Source: Eucalyptus grandis (Eukaryota; Streptophyta; Magnoliopsida; Myrtales; Myrtaceae). From it: a DNA stretch of 64,000 nt. The position numbers and the translations under genes are program-made. This document shows, in pieces, positions 10,159-24,139 of the stretch. The notes beneath the pieces were generated by a model, which saw nothing but the letters and a program-made list of their open reading frames with translations, searched no databases and was not told the DNA's origin. How positions within the stretch are numbered: position 1 is the first letter of the stretch; every line of letters begins with the position of its first letter. The DNA lies in contig NC_052615.1 in the NCBI RefSeq assembly GCF_016545825.1, positions 35,055,516-35,119,515 on the forward strand. Direction: 5' to 3'.

Positions 10159-12031
10159 TAAGGGCTTGCACCTTTTACATCAAGAAAATCGAAAAGTCTA
10201 GTTGCTTCTCCTTTTTCAACAGTGGACAGCTTCTCAGTAGCTACAGTTTGCAACCGAATGGCAGAGTCAACAAAAAGGTATTCTATTTCTCTAATGGGTT
10301 TTACGCATGCATCGGTTCCATCACACCATCAATTTGTTTGCTCTTCCTGTTATCTAAGAACTTTCTTATCCTTCTTGGTATTTAGGTATGCGGTTGTTAC
10401 GGGTGCGAACAAGGGGATTGGCTTCGAAATATGCAGGCAGTTGGCTTCAAGCGGGATTGTGGTTGTGCTAACATCTAGAGATGAAAAAAGAGGGCTCGAA
10501 GCAGTTCAAAAGCTCAAAGACTCTGGTCTATCTGATTACATAATATTCCATCAGCTTGATGTCACCAATCTCTCTAGTGTTTTATCACTCGCAAATTTCA
10601 TTGAGACCCAATGTAGAAAGCTAGATATATTGGTATACATGCATTCCCAATTACATTCTGTCCCTGCCTTTTGTCGACCAATCCAGAAACTTGCTATAAA
10701 CAAGTGTAAATTTTGTGCAGGTGAACAATGCCGGGGTTATTGGAGCCACTATAAATGAAGAGGCCTTCAGGGCCTCTAATTATTAAATGGTAAGCTTTTG
10801 AGTTCATGATTTTCTAGCCACGTGTAGCGATTGAGGTACGTGAAAATTACAAGCCCACTTGTTGGAAACTGTAAGTTTCCACATACCACCTTACTCATGT
10901 TAGCTAGATTAAGCAAAGGTCAGAATTTGTTTGAGTAAAGTTGACATAGTTATTCATCAGAATTCAGGCTTCGTTTTTCCTGCTCATTCTGCTGGTAAGA
11001 GGATCCTTGGTTTCCCAAGAACCCTGCTAGTCTGCATATCCTCTGACGTTTTGTCTGCGGAACGAACTAAGTGGTAGCACGGGCTGAGGTTCTTTTTGAG
11101 TAGGCTGCATCCTTTTCTTCATGCACTTAGAGAGAGATTATCACCGACAGATCGTGACTATCAGGCTATAAAGAAGGGGGCTCTTCTTGATTGTGACTCC
11201 AGGAACAGGATGCTGCTAAAGTCGATTGGAGCAAAATTTTGGTACCGTCTTATGAAACAGCCGAAGCATGCATTGACACCAATTACTATGGGGCGAAAAG
11301 AATGGTGGAAGCTCATATCAGCCTCCTCCAGCGGTCTGATTCGCCTAGGATCGTGAACGTCTCCTCCATCATTGGGAAACTCCAGGTAGATGCAAGAATA
11401 TAATATATGAGCTCAAATAACGAAAATTAAGGAATTTGGGTTGGGTTTAACAGTCTGGATAAAATTCAGAATAAGATAAAATTTACCATATAATGTGTTT
11501 GGTGCCTACTCAATACAGGATAAAGTTGGATATAATAATAATATAATCTTCGGAGGAGGTGAAATAAAGATTGATATGATTTTTACTATTTATAATGGGA
11601 GAGTTATTTTTCAAGAAAATTACCGAAAAAGTCTAAACCTATTACAATTGTGCGATTTAATTCTACACTTATTATTATTATTTTGGCCAATAGAGTTCTA
11701 AATCTTTTACTATTATGCTAATACAATCAATCCAGCCAAATTTAGCCGGCTATCGTTAATATGGACGCTAGCCAACAATTTTTTTAATGATATTTTATAT
11801 TTGAATTTTTTTTTTGTAATTATGCCAATATAATCCATCCAACCAAATTTGGCCAGTTGGTGTTGATGTGAACGTTGACCAACAATTTTTTAATGATATT
11901 TTTATTTTTTATTAATTTTTTATCTTTTGGTCTCTCTCTCTGCTTTTCCTCCTCCCACCTTCTTCCTTTGGCTTCGACGACCGATTATAGACGAGGGCCA
12001 TAAGACGGATTAAGGCGAGTGACCAATGGCG

Positions 12032-12032
<1 letters not shown>

Positions 12033-12078
<46 letters not shown>
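12033..12078 (+). repeat. (CT)n microsatellite
   Basis: A pure CT run in unit 1 of the triplication. Related runs occur in units 2 (13085-13110) and 3 (about 14074-14150), so the tract has varied in length between units. Confidence 0.95.
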
Positions 12079-12083
<5 letters not shown>

Positions 12084-12724
12084 TCCTCCTCCCACCTTCT
12101 TCCTTTGGCTTCGACGACCGATTATAGATGAGGGCCAGAAGCCGGATTAAGGCGAGCGACCAATGGCGAGTTGGGCAAGGGCAAGCCTCGCCCTCTTGTA
12201 GATTTGGCAAGGGCTCCCCTTGCCAGTGACTAGGTGAGCTCCATCTTGTCGTCACTAGGTGAGGTTTAGCCACTGGGGAGCTCACCATTGTCTAGTCATT
12301 GGAAGGACGGAGGAGGAAAAAATAGAGAAAAAAATTAATAAAAAAGAATGGGGGAGCTCATATCAGCCTCCTCCAACGATTTGATTCGCCTAGGATCGTG
12401 AACGTCTCCTCCGTCATTGGGAAACTCCAGGTAGATGCAAGCATATAATATATGAGCTCAAATAATGAAAATTAAGGAATCTAGGTTGGGTTTAACAGTC
12501 TGGATAAAATTCGGGATAAGATAAATTTATCATATAATGTGTTTGGTGCCTGCTCAATATAGGATAAAGTCGAATATAATAATAATATAACCTGAATAAA
12601 ATTATCTTGGAGGAGGTGAAATAAAGATGAATATGATTTTTACTATTTATAATGGGATAGTTCTTTTTCGGATAATTACTGAAAAGTCTAAACCTATTAC
12701 AATTGTGCGATTTAATTCTACACT

Positions 12725-12847
<123 letters not shown>

Positions 12848-14072
12848 GGCCAAAAGAGTTCTGAAACCTTTTACTATTATGCTAATACAATCAATCCGGC
12901 CAAATTTAGCAGTCATCGTTGATATGGACTCTGGCCAACAATTTTTTATTGATATTTTATATTTTATATATTTTTTTCAATTATGCCAATACAATCCATC
13001 CGACAAAATTTGGCTTGCTGGTGTTGATGTGGACGTCGACCAACAATTTTTAATGATATTTATTATTTATTTTTTTATCTTTTGCTCTCTCTCTCTCTCT
13101 CTCTCTCTCCACCTTCTTCCTTTGGCTTTGACGACCAATTATAGACGAGGGCCAGAAGCCGAATTAAGGTGGTCAGCCAATGGTGAGCTAGGCAAGGGCA
13201 AGCCTCACCCTCTTCTAGCTTTGGCAAGGGCTCCCCTTGCTAGTGACTAGGTGAGCTCCATCTTGCCGTCACTAGGTGAGGTTTAGCCACTGGGGAGCTT
13301 ACCCTTGCCCAAAGATGATGAGATCAAGCTCGCCCTTACTTATTGACGATGAGGCGAGCTCACCATTGGCCAGTTATTGGAAGAAGGACGAAGGAGGAAA
13401 AAAAGAGAAAAAAAAAATAAAAAAAGAATGGTGGAAGCTCACATCAGCCTCCTCCAACGATCTGATTCGCTTAGGATCGTGAACGTCTCCTCCGTCATTG
13501 GGAAACTCTAGGTAGATGCAAGCATATAATATATGAGCTCAAATAATGAAAATTAAGGAATCTAGGTTGGGTTTAACAGTCTGGATAAAATTCATGATAA
13601 GATAAAATTTATCATATAATGTGTTTGATGCATGCTCAATATAGGATAAAGTCGAATATAATAATAATATAACCTGGATAAAATTATCTCGGAGGAGGTA
13701 AAATAAAGATGGATATGATTTTTACTATTTATAATGGGATAGTTCTTTTTCAGGATAATTACTGAAAAAGTCTAAACCTATTATAATTATGTGATTTAAT
13801 TCTACACTTATTATTATTATTATTGGCCAATAGAGTTCTAAAACCTTTTACTATTATGCTAATACAATCAATCCAGCCAAATTTAGCAGGTTGTTGTTGA
13901 TATGGATGCTGGCCAACAAATTTTTAATGATATTTTATATTTATATATATATATTTTTCAATTATGCTAATACAATCAATCCGGCCAAATTTGGCTTGCT
14001 AGTGTTGATGTGGACCAACAATTTTTTAATGATATTTTTTTTAAACTTTTTTTTTTTTTTTTTTTATCTTTT

Positions 14073-14073
<1 letters not shown>

Positions 14074-14150
<77 letters not shown>
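14074..14150 (+). repeat. Long (CT)n microsatellite
   Basis: About 77 bases of uninterrupted CT in unit 3, the longest of the three related tracts. Confidence 0.95.
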
Positions 14151-14153
<3 letters not shown>

Positions 14154-15864
14154 TAGCCACTAGGAGCTCACCCTTGCCCAACGATGATGAGATCAAGCTT
14201 GCCCTTGCTTATTGACGACGAGGTGAGCTCGCCATCGGCCCCATTGGAAGAAGGATGAAGGAGGAAAAAACAGAGAAAAAAATTAATAAAAAATTCTAAA
14301 AATATTATTGAAAAATAGTCACCCTACACCGGCTGATGTCCATGTTAACGTTGGCTAGCCAAATTTAGTTGGATAGACTAAATTAACACAATTGTAAAAT
14401 GTTTATGACTCAATTGACTAAAAAAATAAGTTTAGAAATGAATCGGTATAATTACAAAAATTTAAAACTTTACTAATAATTTTTCTTGAATAACAATTTT
14501 CTTAAATTAATAAAATTATAAGCATAATTCAATATTAATAATATTTGAATTTTAGTACAAGAAATTCAAATAACAAAAAATACAAATTAATTTTTTAATT
14601 TAATCTTATTTTTATTTCTATATTTGAATTTAATTCTATATTATATTTGTAGGAGTATTGATACAATTTACTACTTAATAAAATTTTATAAGAAAATAAT
14701 GGAATGGGAAAAAAGAAATAAAGGAGAAATAATTAAAAAAAGAGAGGAAAAAAAGGAAAATTAAAACAAAGAAGGCAAAAATGTCGCGAAAGATTTTTAC
14801 CATCTCCGTCTCAGTGAACTTTTATATTCATTTATACTAATATGCCATTTATACTAAATAATATACATGCTATGATATAAATATATCCGGCTTTATTATT
14901 GTGATTCATCAAATAATGCATATGATATAACAAAATTTTTAGATTTTATACCTTATCCTATCCTATCCTATTTTAACTAGAAATTTTGATGACCAAACAT
15001 AGCCCTAATGTTTGTGTTAGCAACTAGAGACCCAAACAGCCCCACCTCAGCCCAAATGAGTATTGGAGCTTATTACCGCATATTACATTGGCAGGTCTAT
15101 TCCCCAATCAATCACCGCCATTTCCCTCTCTTGTTTCTCTCTCTATCTCTCTCTCTCTCTCTCTCTCTCCCTTCTTCTATCGCACGAGGCAACTTTTCCA
15201 AGCTTAGGAGGGTTGTTTGGGCCTCTAGTTGCTGTCCCGGCTACTACATTCCTTAATTTTTCAATTTTGGGGGCCCGCACATTAAAAGAGGATTCTAAAA
15301 AATAATTAGTTTGTTTGCGTTTTGTAGTAGATCTCCAAGGTGTGAAACATTGTCCAAAGCATTTGGCAGATCTTGAAACTTTGTTATCTGGGTACAGATC
15401 AGGTGCCATATTGACCGATGACCATATTATAGTACAGAGTCTCTAACTAGAGCTCAGCTATATGATGAGGTTCTCTCGTAACAATTGCTGCTTTTTCCCT
15501 TCAGTATGTGTCAAGCGAATGGGCCAAGGAAGTTTTGAGCGACATCGAGAACCTAACGGAGGAGAAAGTGGACGAGGTGGTGAAGATTTACCTTGAAGAT
15601 TTCAAGAAGGATACATCCGCGGTCACGCCCGCATATATCATGTCGAAAGCAGCCCTCGATGCCTACACTAGGATCCTCGCCAGGAAGTTCCCAGGTTTCT
15701 GCATCAACTGCGTATGCCCCGGCAACGTGAGAACAGACATCAATCAGCACATAGGCGTCTTGTCCGTCGAAGAAGGCGCGGAGAGTCCCGTGAAGCTGGC
15801 GCTTTTGCCCAGCGGGGGCGTTACAGGTTGTTTCTTCATTAGGAAGGAACAATCAGAGTTCTGA

Positions 15865-18800
15865 TGAAAGGTTATGACTAAACTCCTTTGGTTTGAAACA
15901 CAATTCAGATGAATAAAATGCGTAGTTAACGAACAGCAGGCGAATGCAATACCGTTTATTAAATTGCCCATCATGCGATCAACATGGAATGACAAGACGA
16001 GTGGTTCTTGCATGTCTGCCTCGGATTTATTTCCCGCATCCTTTTTCCCGTAAATCTGGAACGGTCAAAGTACGTGCTCAGTTGTGACGTTGACCATGTG
16101 AACTCTGATGCTCATTACGTGAACGCTCCGCCAGTGTTTGGGGCGGCTCCTCTTTTGGAATTTTACACACTAGCAATGCATAATAAAGTCACTCGACATA
16201 GAAAATTAGCCCTAATCACACCACAAAAATTATGCAGTCACAGAAAACGAGATGATGATATAGGTTTAAGAGTCGGGCAAGAAATTGTGTAATTTTAAGG
16301 AATCAAAACAAACGGTGAAGGTCAGAATTTTCTACATTAGTTATGGTCGTGGTCCTTTACAAAGAATCACCCTCGATATTAATACACCCGAAAATCATTT
16401 TATTGATATAATAAGTGGTGCAGGATGAGATGCGGATTAGCTTGATCTCTCGAGGATCATTAACAAAATGTCACGACTTTCTTCGAGATGAATTGATGAG
16501 CTTTGACCCCAACCAACCATGCACAAAAACCATTAGAGCATTAGGTTCTCGTTTGCAACAAGGTCGCTTTCATGTGCTCGTTCTTCTCTTGTCGGCGCCA
16601 GCGAATTCACATCAATCTGTTAGGGACCACCGTTTACAACTAGACCTGTCCATCCTGTTGGAGGACTGCTGTCTAGTTCGTCGCTACTAGATTGTGGGCC
16701 TGTTTTCTAACAGATAATCTACAAACGGCTCCTACAAGGGGTAGCTAGTTAACCCTTTTGGTGAAAAATACGCGCATGGGCTTTTTTGGTACAAAATGAG
16801 CCACTTCAAATAGAATGTTGCTATTATGACTAGGTTAAAAGTAAACGACACGAGATTACTATTTAGAGGAAAAATGTTTTGCTCGAGGAAATAAGGTAGC
16901 AAAAAGAAATGCTAAAAAGCATTAGTGAACATCGTACGAAGTTCATATATTTCTAAAAATGAAATAATTATGATATCCGTTAAACGGTAAGAGTTTAACT
17001 AATTTATGGGATAATTACTAAAAAATCTTAAACCCATTATATTTATGCCAATTCATTCTTAAACATTTTGATTTGGTCAATTTAGTTCTAAAACTTTTGA
17101 CAATTTACTAATGTACTACATCCAGTCAATTTTGATAGGAAATTACCAATGTCAATACCAACCGTCTTAGTGGCCAATGCTGATGCGGATAATTTTTTAT
17201 ATATTTTTTTTCCTTTCTTCTCTATTCATTCTTTTTCTTCTTATTTTTTCCTTTCACTATGGTTAGTGAGGGCCGTGAAGACTTTGTTGAATCTAGCAAG
17301 AGTCGTGGCCCTCGCCTAGACCATTATGGTAGCCTTGCCCACGGCTAGCAAAGTTGGCCTCGCTTAGCCATGCCTAGATTTGAGCAAGGCAACTCACCAG
17401 TAGTTAGTGAGGGCTTAGCAGCCCTTACCTAGTGGCTAGCAAGCCTCAATGTAGCTCGTCAGCTACAGTGAAAAAAAAATGAAAAGAAGAAAAAAAAAGG
17501 AAAAAAAGAAATATATTACTTCAAAGTACGATTTTTTTTGTATGTAAATCCTCGTAAAAGAAAAAAAAATTGTGTACGTAACATGCTGAGATTTTCTGTC
17601 TACTTTGTGTACTAATCGAGATATTCCGCCAACCTATCCTATATGTTGAATTAAATGTTATTTGTCCAACGCCCAAGGTCCACAAGTCTAGACTGCTATC
17701 TTCCCGACAGATAAGCAACCACAAGGTCCACCATTCGGAAGAAGTGCCCCATTTGAAGAGATGTCCATGACTAATTAACCATTAACTTATTTAGCCTGTA
17801 ACCACAAGCGCAAGTCTCCCTCTCTCTACTTTCTCTCTAATTTTTGTTTCAAAAAATTCTCTCTTCAAGCCTGGCGTCGTCCCTCTCCTGGTGTCGCTCC
17901 AACCGAACTGCAGCCACATTCCTGCAACTTTCTCCCTTCGTCTGCACAACCTCCCTCTTTGGTGTCCTCTCGAGGTAGTGGTGATTGGCACTCCTTGATT
18001 GATCGCTAGAAGTATTCAATTCCGGCCACCTTCTTTGATTGCTTTATCAGTTCAAATAATTTAAGGTAGGTTCATTGGAAGTCTTCACAATCAATTTCAA
18101 TTGATCAATTAATAACCATTGATAGATTATAACCTAATGAAGTCTATACTTCAATCTATAATCAAAATTCTCTGTAGATTTTGATGAAATTGATTGATTA
18201 CTAATTTATTTTCTGGAAAAACACTAGTAGAATGCAGGATATTTTGAATTCGATTATCTATTTAGTCAAGCATATTAAGGTGTTTTTCAACAAGGATTTC
18301 GGCCAAATAGCATGTCTATTTTACTAGATTTGCATGATTAAGATATTCTTAGGAAATTTAGCTTAGTCTAGCTAATTGTTTGATTTGAATGTTTGATTCT
18401 CCTTCTGGTATGAGCTTAACCAAACCTATTTAGATATTAAGTGATGATGATTTTTGTTGAATTCATCTTTTCATTCTAGATCAAAACATATTGATCTTAA
18501 ATATCATTGGATAAGAGATGTTCTAGATGAAAAAGTTGTTGGAACTTGAGAAAATTCATACAGATCATAATGGCGCCAATATGATGAAGAAGACTCTACC
18601 AAGAGAGAAGCTTGAATATTGCCAATTGATAGCAGGGATGGTGAATCCCTCCACATTGTTGTGAGGGGGAGATTTGTTAGCTGGATTCACTCCTATGTGA
18701 AGGAAGCCTAATGAGTTGCAAGCCTCAAAAGAGCTTGAGCTCATATAATAAGTCATATGTAGAAATATGGTTTTTTCACTATCTTAAAAGTGGTAGCCGC

Positions 18801-19919
18801 AAAAAGACGTAGTAACAAGAGAAAAAGAGAAAGCAGAAAATCTGGGGTTTGAGTAAAGTCTAATTTACATCAAGCTAGCATTAGAGGTTGATTCGTGGTT
18901 CGATTGAGCTGAAATTTTGTCAGCATGTTTGTGATGCAATATTCTCGAATCTGAACGGTTTGATTTTCGTTTGAAGCTCCATACGTTAGATTTTTCATGG
19001 ATTGATCAAAACCTGCGTTTTTTGTCAGATTTATTCTTGATCTCTTGTGAAATTCATGTGTATTGCCAAGAATTATGTTCTCGAGATATTTGATGCTATG
19101 TACCTCTAGTATTTGCTAGAGAAGAACATTGTTCACCAAATTTTGTTGATAGTAAAGATTTTCGGGTGGACTCTGATCTCGTGGTTTTTGATCTCCTCAC
19201 ATTGAGCCATGTAAAAAAAAAAAAAAAAAAACTTCTTGTGTTTGCGTGCTTGGTATTTAGTTTATTCTACTATATCGATTCATATTAGGTTTACACAAGA
19301 TGAGAGATTATTTTATTTCGTTATGTTAATTCAATATTATTCGAATTGTTACTATTCTCCCATCACATGCTTCCTTGTCAAGCATGTGCTTGTTCGTGTC
19401 AACAACTGGATTATTTTTTATGTAGACAGAATATGACTCCTTAGTTGCATTGTATGGTTTCTGTTGAGCAACAAGGACCATGCCAAAGGTTTTGGCTTTC
19501 TCAAACAATTACTGAACTTAAGATGCATAGCATATCTAATTACGTGTTGTCGGAAAAACTAAAATGAAATATATCATTCTATTGAATGCCTTAGGGTCTA
19601 ACTCAGGCAGGTTCTATCTGAGGATGCTAAGCTTCATAAGACGAGGGAGTTAGGGAACTTTCAGGAGTCAAACTTTCATTGGACATGGAATCTCGCAGAT
19701 GTCAAACTAGAAACTCTTAATGTAATGGATGAATAATTGTGAACACCAAATAACAAGGACACAAAAGGACATTGTTCTTCTATTGTCTATTGCAAAAGCA
19801 ATGACGAATAATTTAACAAAATGATGTTTTAATACACCAAGTTTACAATATAATAGGTTTTAATTGTGGGATTTTGTGGGACTACTGCTAACCGTTCTAA
19901 AAGCTTAAGCCATTAGATG
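15865..19919. other. Intergenic, repeat-derived, no recognised gene
   Basis: No coding region is supported. A single arm of the foldback family lies at about 17005-17200. It is followed by a TC-rich patch and a stretch (17260-17460) of repeated tagtgag/gcctcgc phrases typical of the cores of local TIR elements. A T/A-rich stretch with an A18-like run at 19213-19230 follows. The 18.0-19.2 kb part looks like decayed retroelement DNA, but I cannot name it. Confidence 0.4.
17005..17510 (+). mobile_element. Foldback-family element fragment
   Basis: It begins gggataattactaaaaaatc and contains ttggtcaatttagttctaaaac and atgctgatgcgga, matching the left arm of the intron-4 element of copy 3 (11610-11890). 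The GC-richer core (17260-17465) resembles the cores near 12200 and 13200. The right arm is not evident. Confidence 0.5.
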
Positions 19920-19922
19920 AAG

Positions 19923-20474
19923 GGCATGTTTGGTTTGACTTTGAATAAATGGCTTTGGGAAAATGTAAATACCTTTGTAGTAAAGGAGTTTTTCGAAATG
20001 CTTTAGTATTCAACAAATTGTAACATTAAAGTGCACTGGAAAGTGACTTTGGTGTAAATACCGTTGGGTAAACCCTACATTTGCAAAGGGCTTTTATCCA
20101 TATATATATATATATATCAAATCAAATCAAATCCTATGAAGCTTTGCTACCTACCAACCGCTAGCCAACTGTCGGTGGATAGGCAGCGGCTGCCTAAGGT
20201 CACACGACCCAGGCAGTGATTATCAGCCTTCGATGACTGCTGGGGAAGAGGAAGATGAATGGTCAACCCAAAAAAAAAGTCAACGGGTGAACAATAGAAA
20301 TAGACTTACTTTTTCAAAATGCCAAAAGCTCAAAGCAAGTCTCCAACTATTTTAGAATTGTGGAATGTTGACATTTGGTCGATGGGCTTCCAAAAATGCT
20401 TGCCAAACATCTAATATTTTTCCCAAGGGGTTTAGGAGCTTAGAGCCCCTTGGGAAAGCTAAACCAAATGGGGC
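19923..20474. mobile_element. Harbinger/Tourist-like MITE
   Basis: Ends GGCATGTTTGGTTT and AAACCAAATGGGGC form inverted repeats, and AAG flanks both sides (19920-19922, 20475-20477). Internal phrases (gggaaaatgtaaatacctttg, ctccaactatttt, cttgccaaacatc) are shared with the 9.1-10.2 and 37.5-38.9 kb elements. A short AT dinucleotide run lies at about 20098-20118. No transposase. Confidence 0.7.
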
Positions 20475-20477
20475 AAG

Positions 20478-21069
20478 AGGCATAATTTATTATTTAAATA
20501 TTCTAACACTTACATTCATGCTTAATCTAGTCTTTTGCATAGTACTAAGCATGGAAATTTAATTGGGGAGGCAAATGAGGCATTGTGAGATTTAAACTCG
20601 GGACCTACAGCTTTGATATCATATGAAATTTTATGGACCACTACCAACTATTCTAAAACGTTAACTTATTAGATAAATACGTTGTTTATTATTTAAATAT
20701 TCTAACATTAATAGATGTCATTATTAAACACCAGGTAGCTCCCAGTTGAGTCACATCTATACTCTCTATAAATTTTAAATTAAGAAGCGAATGTCTTAAG
20801 ATAAGCAAAATAATTGGCCTTTTGATTTATATCAGTTAATTTATATCAGGTCTTGTCTTTGCAAGTGCTAGATTAAGATTAACGTCGTTTTACTGCGAAA
20901 AAAGACAAGTGCGTCGATGTTAATGATGTCTACTCTGCCCACCTAACGATGCTGACCTTCTGGATTCTTGTGATTCCGCAAATTTTACGTATTTGATTCT
21001 CTCGATGATTCGTTAGCTCCAAGCCAAACTCCATTTCTTGACCCCGTTTTCATTTCCAGTTCATCATCC
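20478..21069. other. 5' flank of SDR copy 4
   Basis: No gene seen. The part near 20850-20920 (gtctttgcaagtgctagattaagattaa) recurs at about 31157-31200 and 41280-41320, so it belongs to the upstream block of MADSK-type copies. Confidence 0.5.
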
Positions 21070-23992
21070 ATGGCAGACTCCAAATCTGAGAGGTAATGAA
21101 CCCATCACCCTCATACATTTTTCTCTTTTTATTTCTTCCAGTTTCGTTTTGCTCTGCAAATCTGTTTATCCCTTTTATTCTGTACTTCTTTTTACAGGTG
21201 TGCAGTTGTTACAGGAGCTAACAAGGGGATTGGATTTGCAGTGTGCAAGCTCTTGGCTTCCAAAGGGATTGTGGTGGTATTCACTGCTAGAGACGAGAAG
21301 AGAGGACTTGAAGCTATTGACAAGCTCAAATTAGAGTGTGGTCTCTCCGATCATGTCATTTTCCACCAGCTTGATGTCTCTGATCCTGCCAGTGTTTCGT
21401 CTCTTGCCGACTTTGTTAAGCGCAAATTTGGAAAGCTGGATATTCTGGTAAACCTCAGAAATTCGTCTTTATTTCGGGACCGACAAAGATAAGAGTGTCA
21501 TATCCCGAACATGTATTCAGAGTTGATGGTTTGTGATAAAATATGCTAGTCTAGTGCCATGAGCGTTTCCTACATGTAAAGGCAAAAAGCCCTTGTATGG
21601 GTTGGGCGACCCTGCGCACCCGGTATCCTGTAAGAAAAGGCCCCTGACTATAGATAGATATTTTTGTATGTGAGATTGACGTGTTTGGAAGTTCTTGCGT
21701 TGTTGTGACTAGTGAGGAAAATGCGACCATTCCTTAACCCGGGATATGTTTGAACTTCCCTTGTCCGTCTGAGGTACAATATTTTCATAATGAGTAAGGG
21801 CTTCGATGAACTCGACAGAAAATTGTGCTTAAAATATACTGTAATTGCTTCTTTTCTTGAATGGTTTCTGGTATATGTAGTTTCAATCCGAGTACAAGAC
21901 ATAGAGTATGCACTGCTGCATTGATCTACCTTCTGTTGTGCAATGTACTGTTTGATGCAAGGGTCAAATGCAGATTTGTTCAGCCCCATTGCTCGGGCAT
22001 TATCTAATCAGTTTAAAATTGACGGATGGTCGTAATTCATTACTTACTTTTCATTATATTACAAGGGAAAAGGATTTCTTGAGTACCTTTACACTCGTTG
22101 GCCTTATGCATTTATTGCAGAAGAATAATGTGCTAATAAAATCTCTTTCCCAGGTGAACAATGCTGGTGTCAGCGGATCCATTTTCGATGCAGATGCTTT
22201 GAGAGTTTCCGGCATTGGAAAGGTATGCTCTTGGTTTCTCTTATCATGATGTTGGTCGAGGAGAAATTTGATTTAAACATTAATTGGATTGAAAATTAGA
22301 AGCAGTTACTACCTGAGGTTCATTGCAAAGAGAATTGTTTGTGCAAATTAAATAAATCGAACACTGAATTTATGTGACTTGGCTGGTGTGACTTATCCCA
22401 TAAGGAGAGTAGCACAAGATTGCACTACAGATCAAATGATACAAAATAACATAAATTAAAATCACACTCAAGTGACTCAAATACTCTTAGTGTTTCTCGG
22501 CTCCAATTACATGCGATAATTCATACGGTATTTGACCATCGTAATTTCTCGCAAACTAATTTCTCAATCTAACAAAAGAATTCACAATTCTTATTACAAG
22601 ATTTCTCAGCTCCAAACAATTTGTCCTCTCGGACCAAAGAAAAATTATCAAACTTGAATTCCTGCTTTGCTTTCCTTTATGAGCGCAAATTTGATACATA
22701 ATTCTAGCATTACTAGGTTTCTCAGTGAAGATATTGAAAGGAGTTTCTTTTCAATACGAGTATGATGCAAATGACAGCTGAAGTTGTAACATCGTTCTCT
22801 TAGTAAGTTAAACGTGGTTATTCAAAGAAACGTCGCAAAGAAAAACCATTTGGGAATCAACCGGTACAAAGTTGAATTCTGATCCAAACACGATATAACT
22901 TGTTGGAATTTCTTGCGGCTAACTCCTTCTATGAGGTGGTACAAAGAGCGATTCAAAATGCATATTCATTGTTGTGTTTCTGATGCTAGTTCATAAAATT
23001 TTCAATTGATGATGCAGAAACAAGTCGATTGGAGTAATATTGCGACAGAGACATATGAGTTAACTGAAGAGTGCCTAAACATTAACTATTATGGTGCCAA
23101 AAGGATGGTTGACACATTCATTGGCCTCCTTCAACCATCAGACTTGCCCACGATTGTCAATGTTTCCTCATCGGAGGGGAAGCTAGAGGTAAGAAGTATA
23201 TGATTTCAAAGTTATTTCTCAGTACCGTAAGAACAGAAATTTACTCTCGACTTAAGCTATCACATTTGATGCAAAGCCTCATTTTTGCAAGAGAACGCTA
23301 GAATGTGACTGGTCAAGCTTTAAGCTAGACTTGTTTGCATGATGTAGGTCTTATGAGAGTTTAGATATTGCCTTTGAAAAGCAAAAGAGATTTCTGACTG
23401 TGCTTTTTTATACAATGAATGAATTCTCTCAGATTTCTCTATACTGTTATGAAGAAGTGAAATATGTTCCTCGAATTCATTGCTTTATATTGTGCTTCCA
23501 AGTGGTTAATTATTTTGACATGTTCTATCTAGAACATTAGTCTATTGAAATGCTCTTCCGTGGTTATATCGCTGACGATGAATAACATTTCAATCATCCT
23601 GGGACCTTGCAATTAGCATTTACCGGAAGGCTGGGCTAAAGAAGTGTTCAGCAATGCTGAAAACCTCACAGAAGAAAAATGGACGAGGTATTAAAGGAGT
23701 TTCTAGAAGATTTTAAAAAGGTTCTCTAAAGACCAGAGGCTGGCCGACTCAACTATCAGCATATGCGGTCTCCAAGGTGGCCTTGAACGCGTATACTAGG
23801 ATTATAGCTGCCAATTACCCCACGTTTCGTATAAATTGCGTCTGCCCTGGGTTTGTCAAGACGGACATAAATTGCAACAGCGGCTTCTTGACTCCTGAGG
23901 AAGGTGCAGAGGGTCCCGTGAGTCTGGCCTTGTTGCCGAAGGGCGGTCCATCTGGTCGATTCTTTCAGGGGACAAAAGAGGTTGCATTCTGA
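21070..23992 (+). pseudogene. SDR copy 4: MADSK-type reductase, two single-base deletions in exon 5
   Basis: Exons: 21070-21092, 21198-21447, 22154-22222, 23018-23188, 23617-23992. The first four are intact: [33 protein letters not shown], and Ser in NVSS. Exon 5 is 376 nt, where copy 1 has 378. One base is missing at about 23681 (gaagaaaaatggacgag) and one at about 23720 (gattttaaaaaggttctc), each beside a five-A run. The frame downstream is again open, with a YAVSK active site and a normal end, KEVAF. With both bases present the product would be 296 aa. The gene is either very recently dead or mis-sequenced at homopolymers. The intron 4 acceptor is a TAG. Confidence 0.82.
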
Positions 23993-24139
23993 TCGAACAT
24001 GCTCCATTTTCAATTGAGGGAATCTAGAAATTTGAAATCTATTGTCTGTGTGTGAGATTTAAACATTGGAATAGCTGATGAAAGATTCTGATACATTGGT
24101 GTATACCTGCACAGCTCTTGTTTGGTGTGAGCTATATGA

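Larger units (their letters stand above)
8328..10257 (+). promoter_or_regulatory. Upstream module of SDR copy 3, interrupted by two insertions
   Basis: Bases 8328-8505, 8891-9080 and 10159-10257 align in order with the uninterrupted module at 7554-8009. The breaks hold a terminal-inverted-repeat element (about 8506-8890) and a Harbinger-like element (9081-10158). Comparison with the uninterrupted copy gives the pre-insertion sites directly. The second insertion pushes all but the last ~100 bp of the module more than 1.1 kb away from the start codon. Confidence 0.75.
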
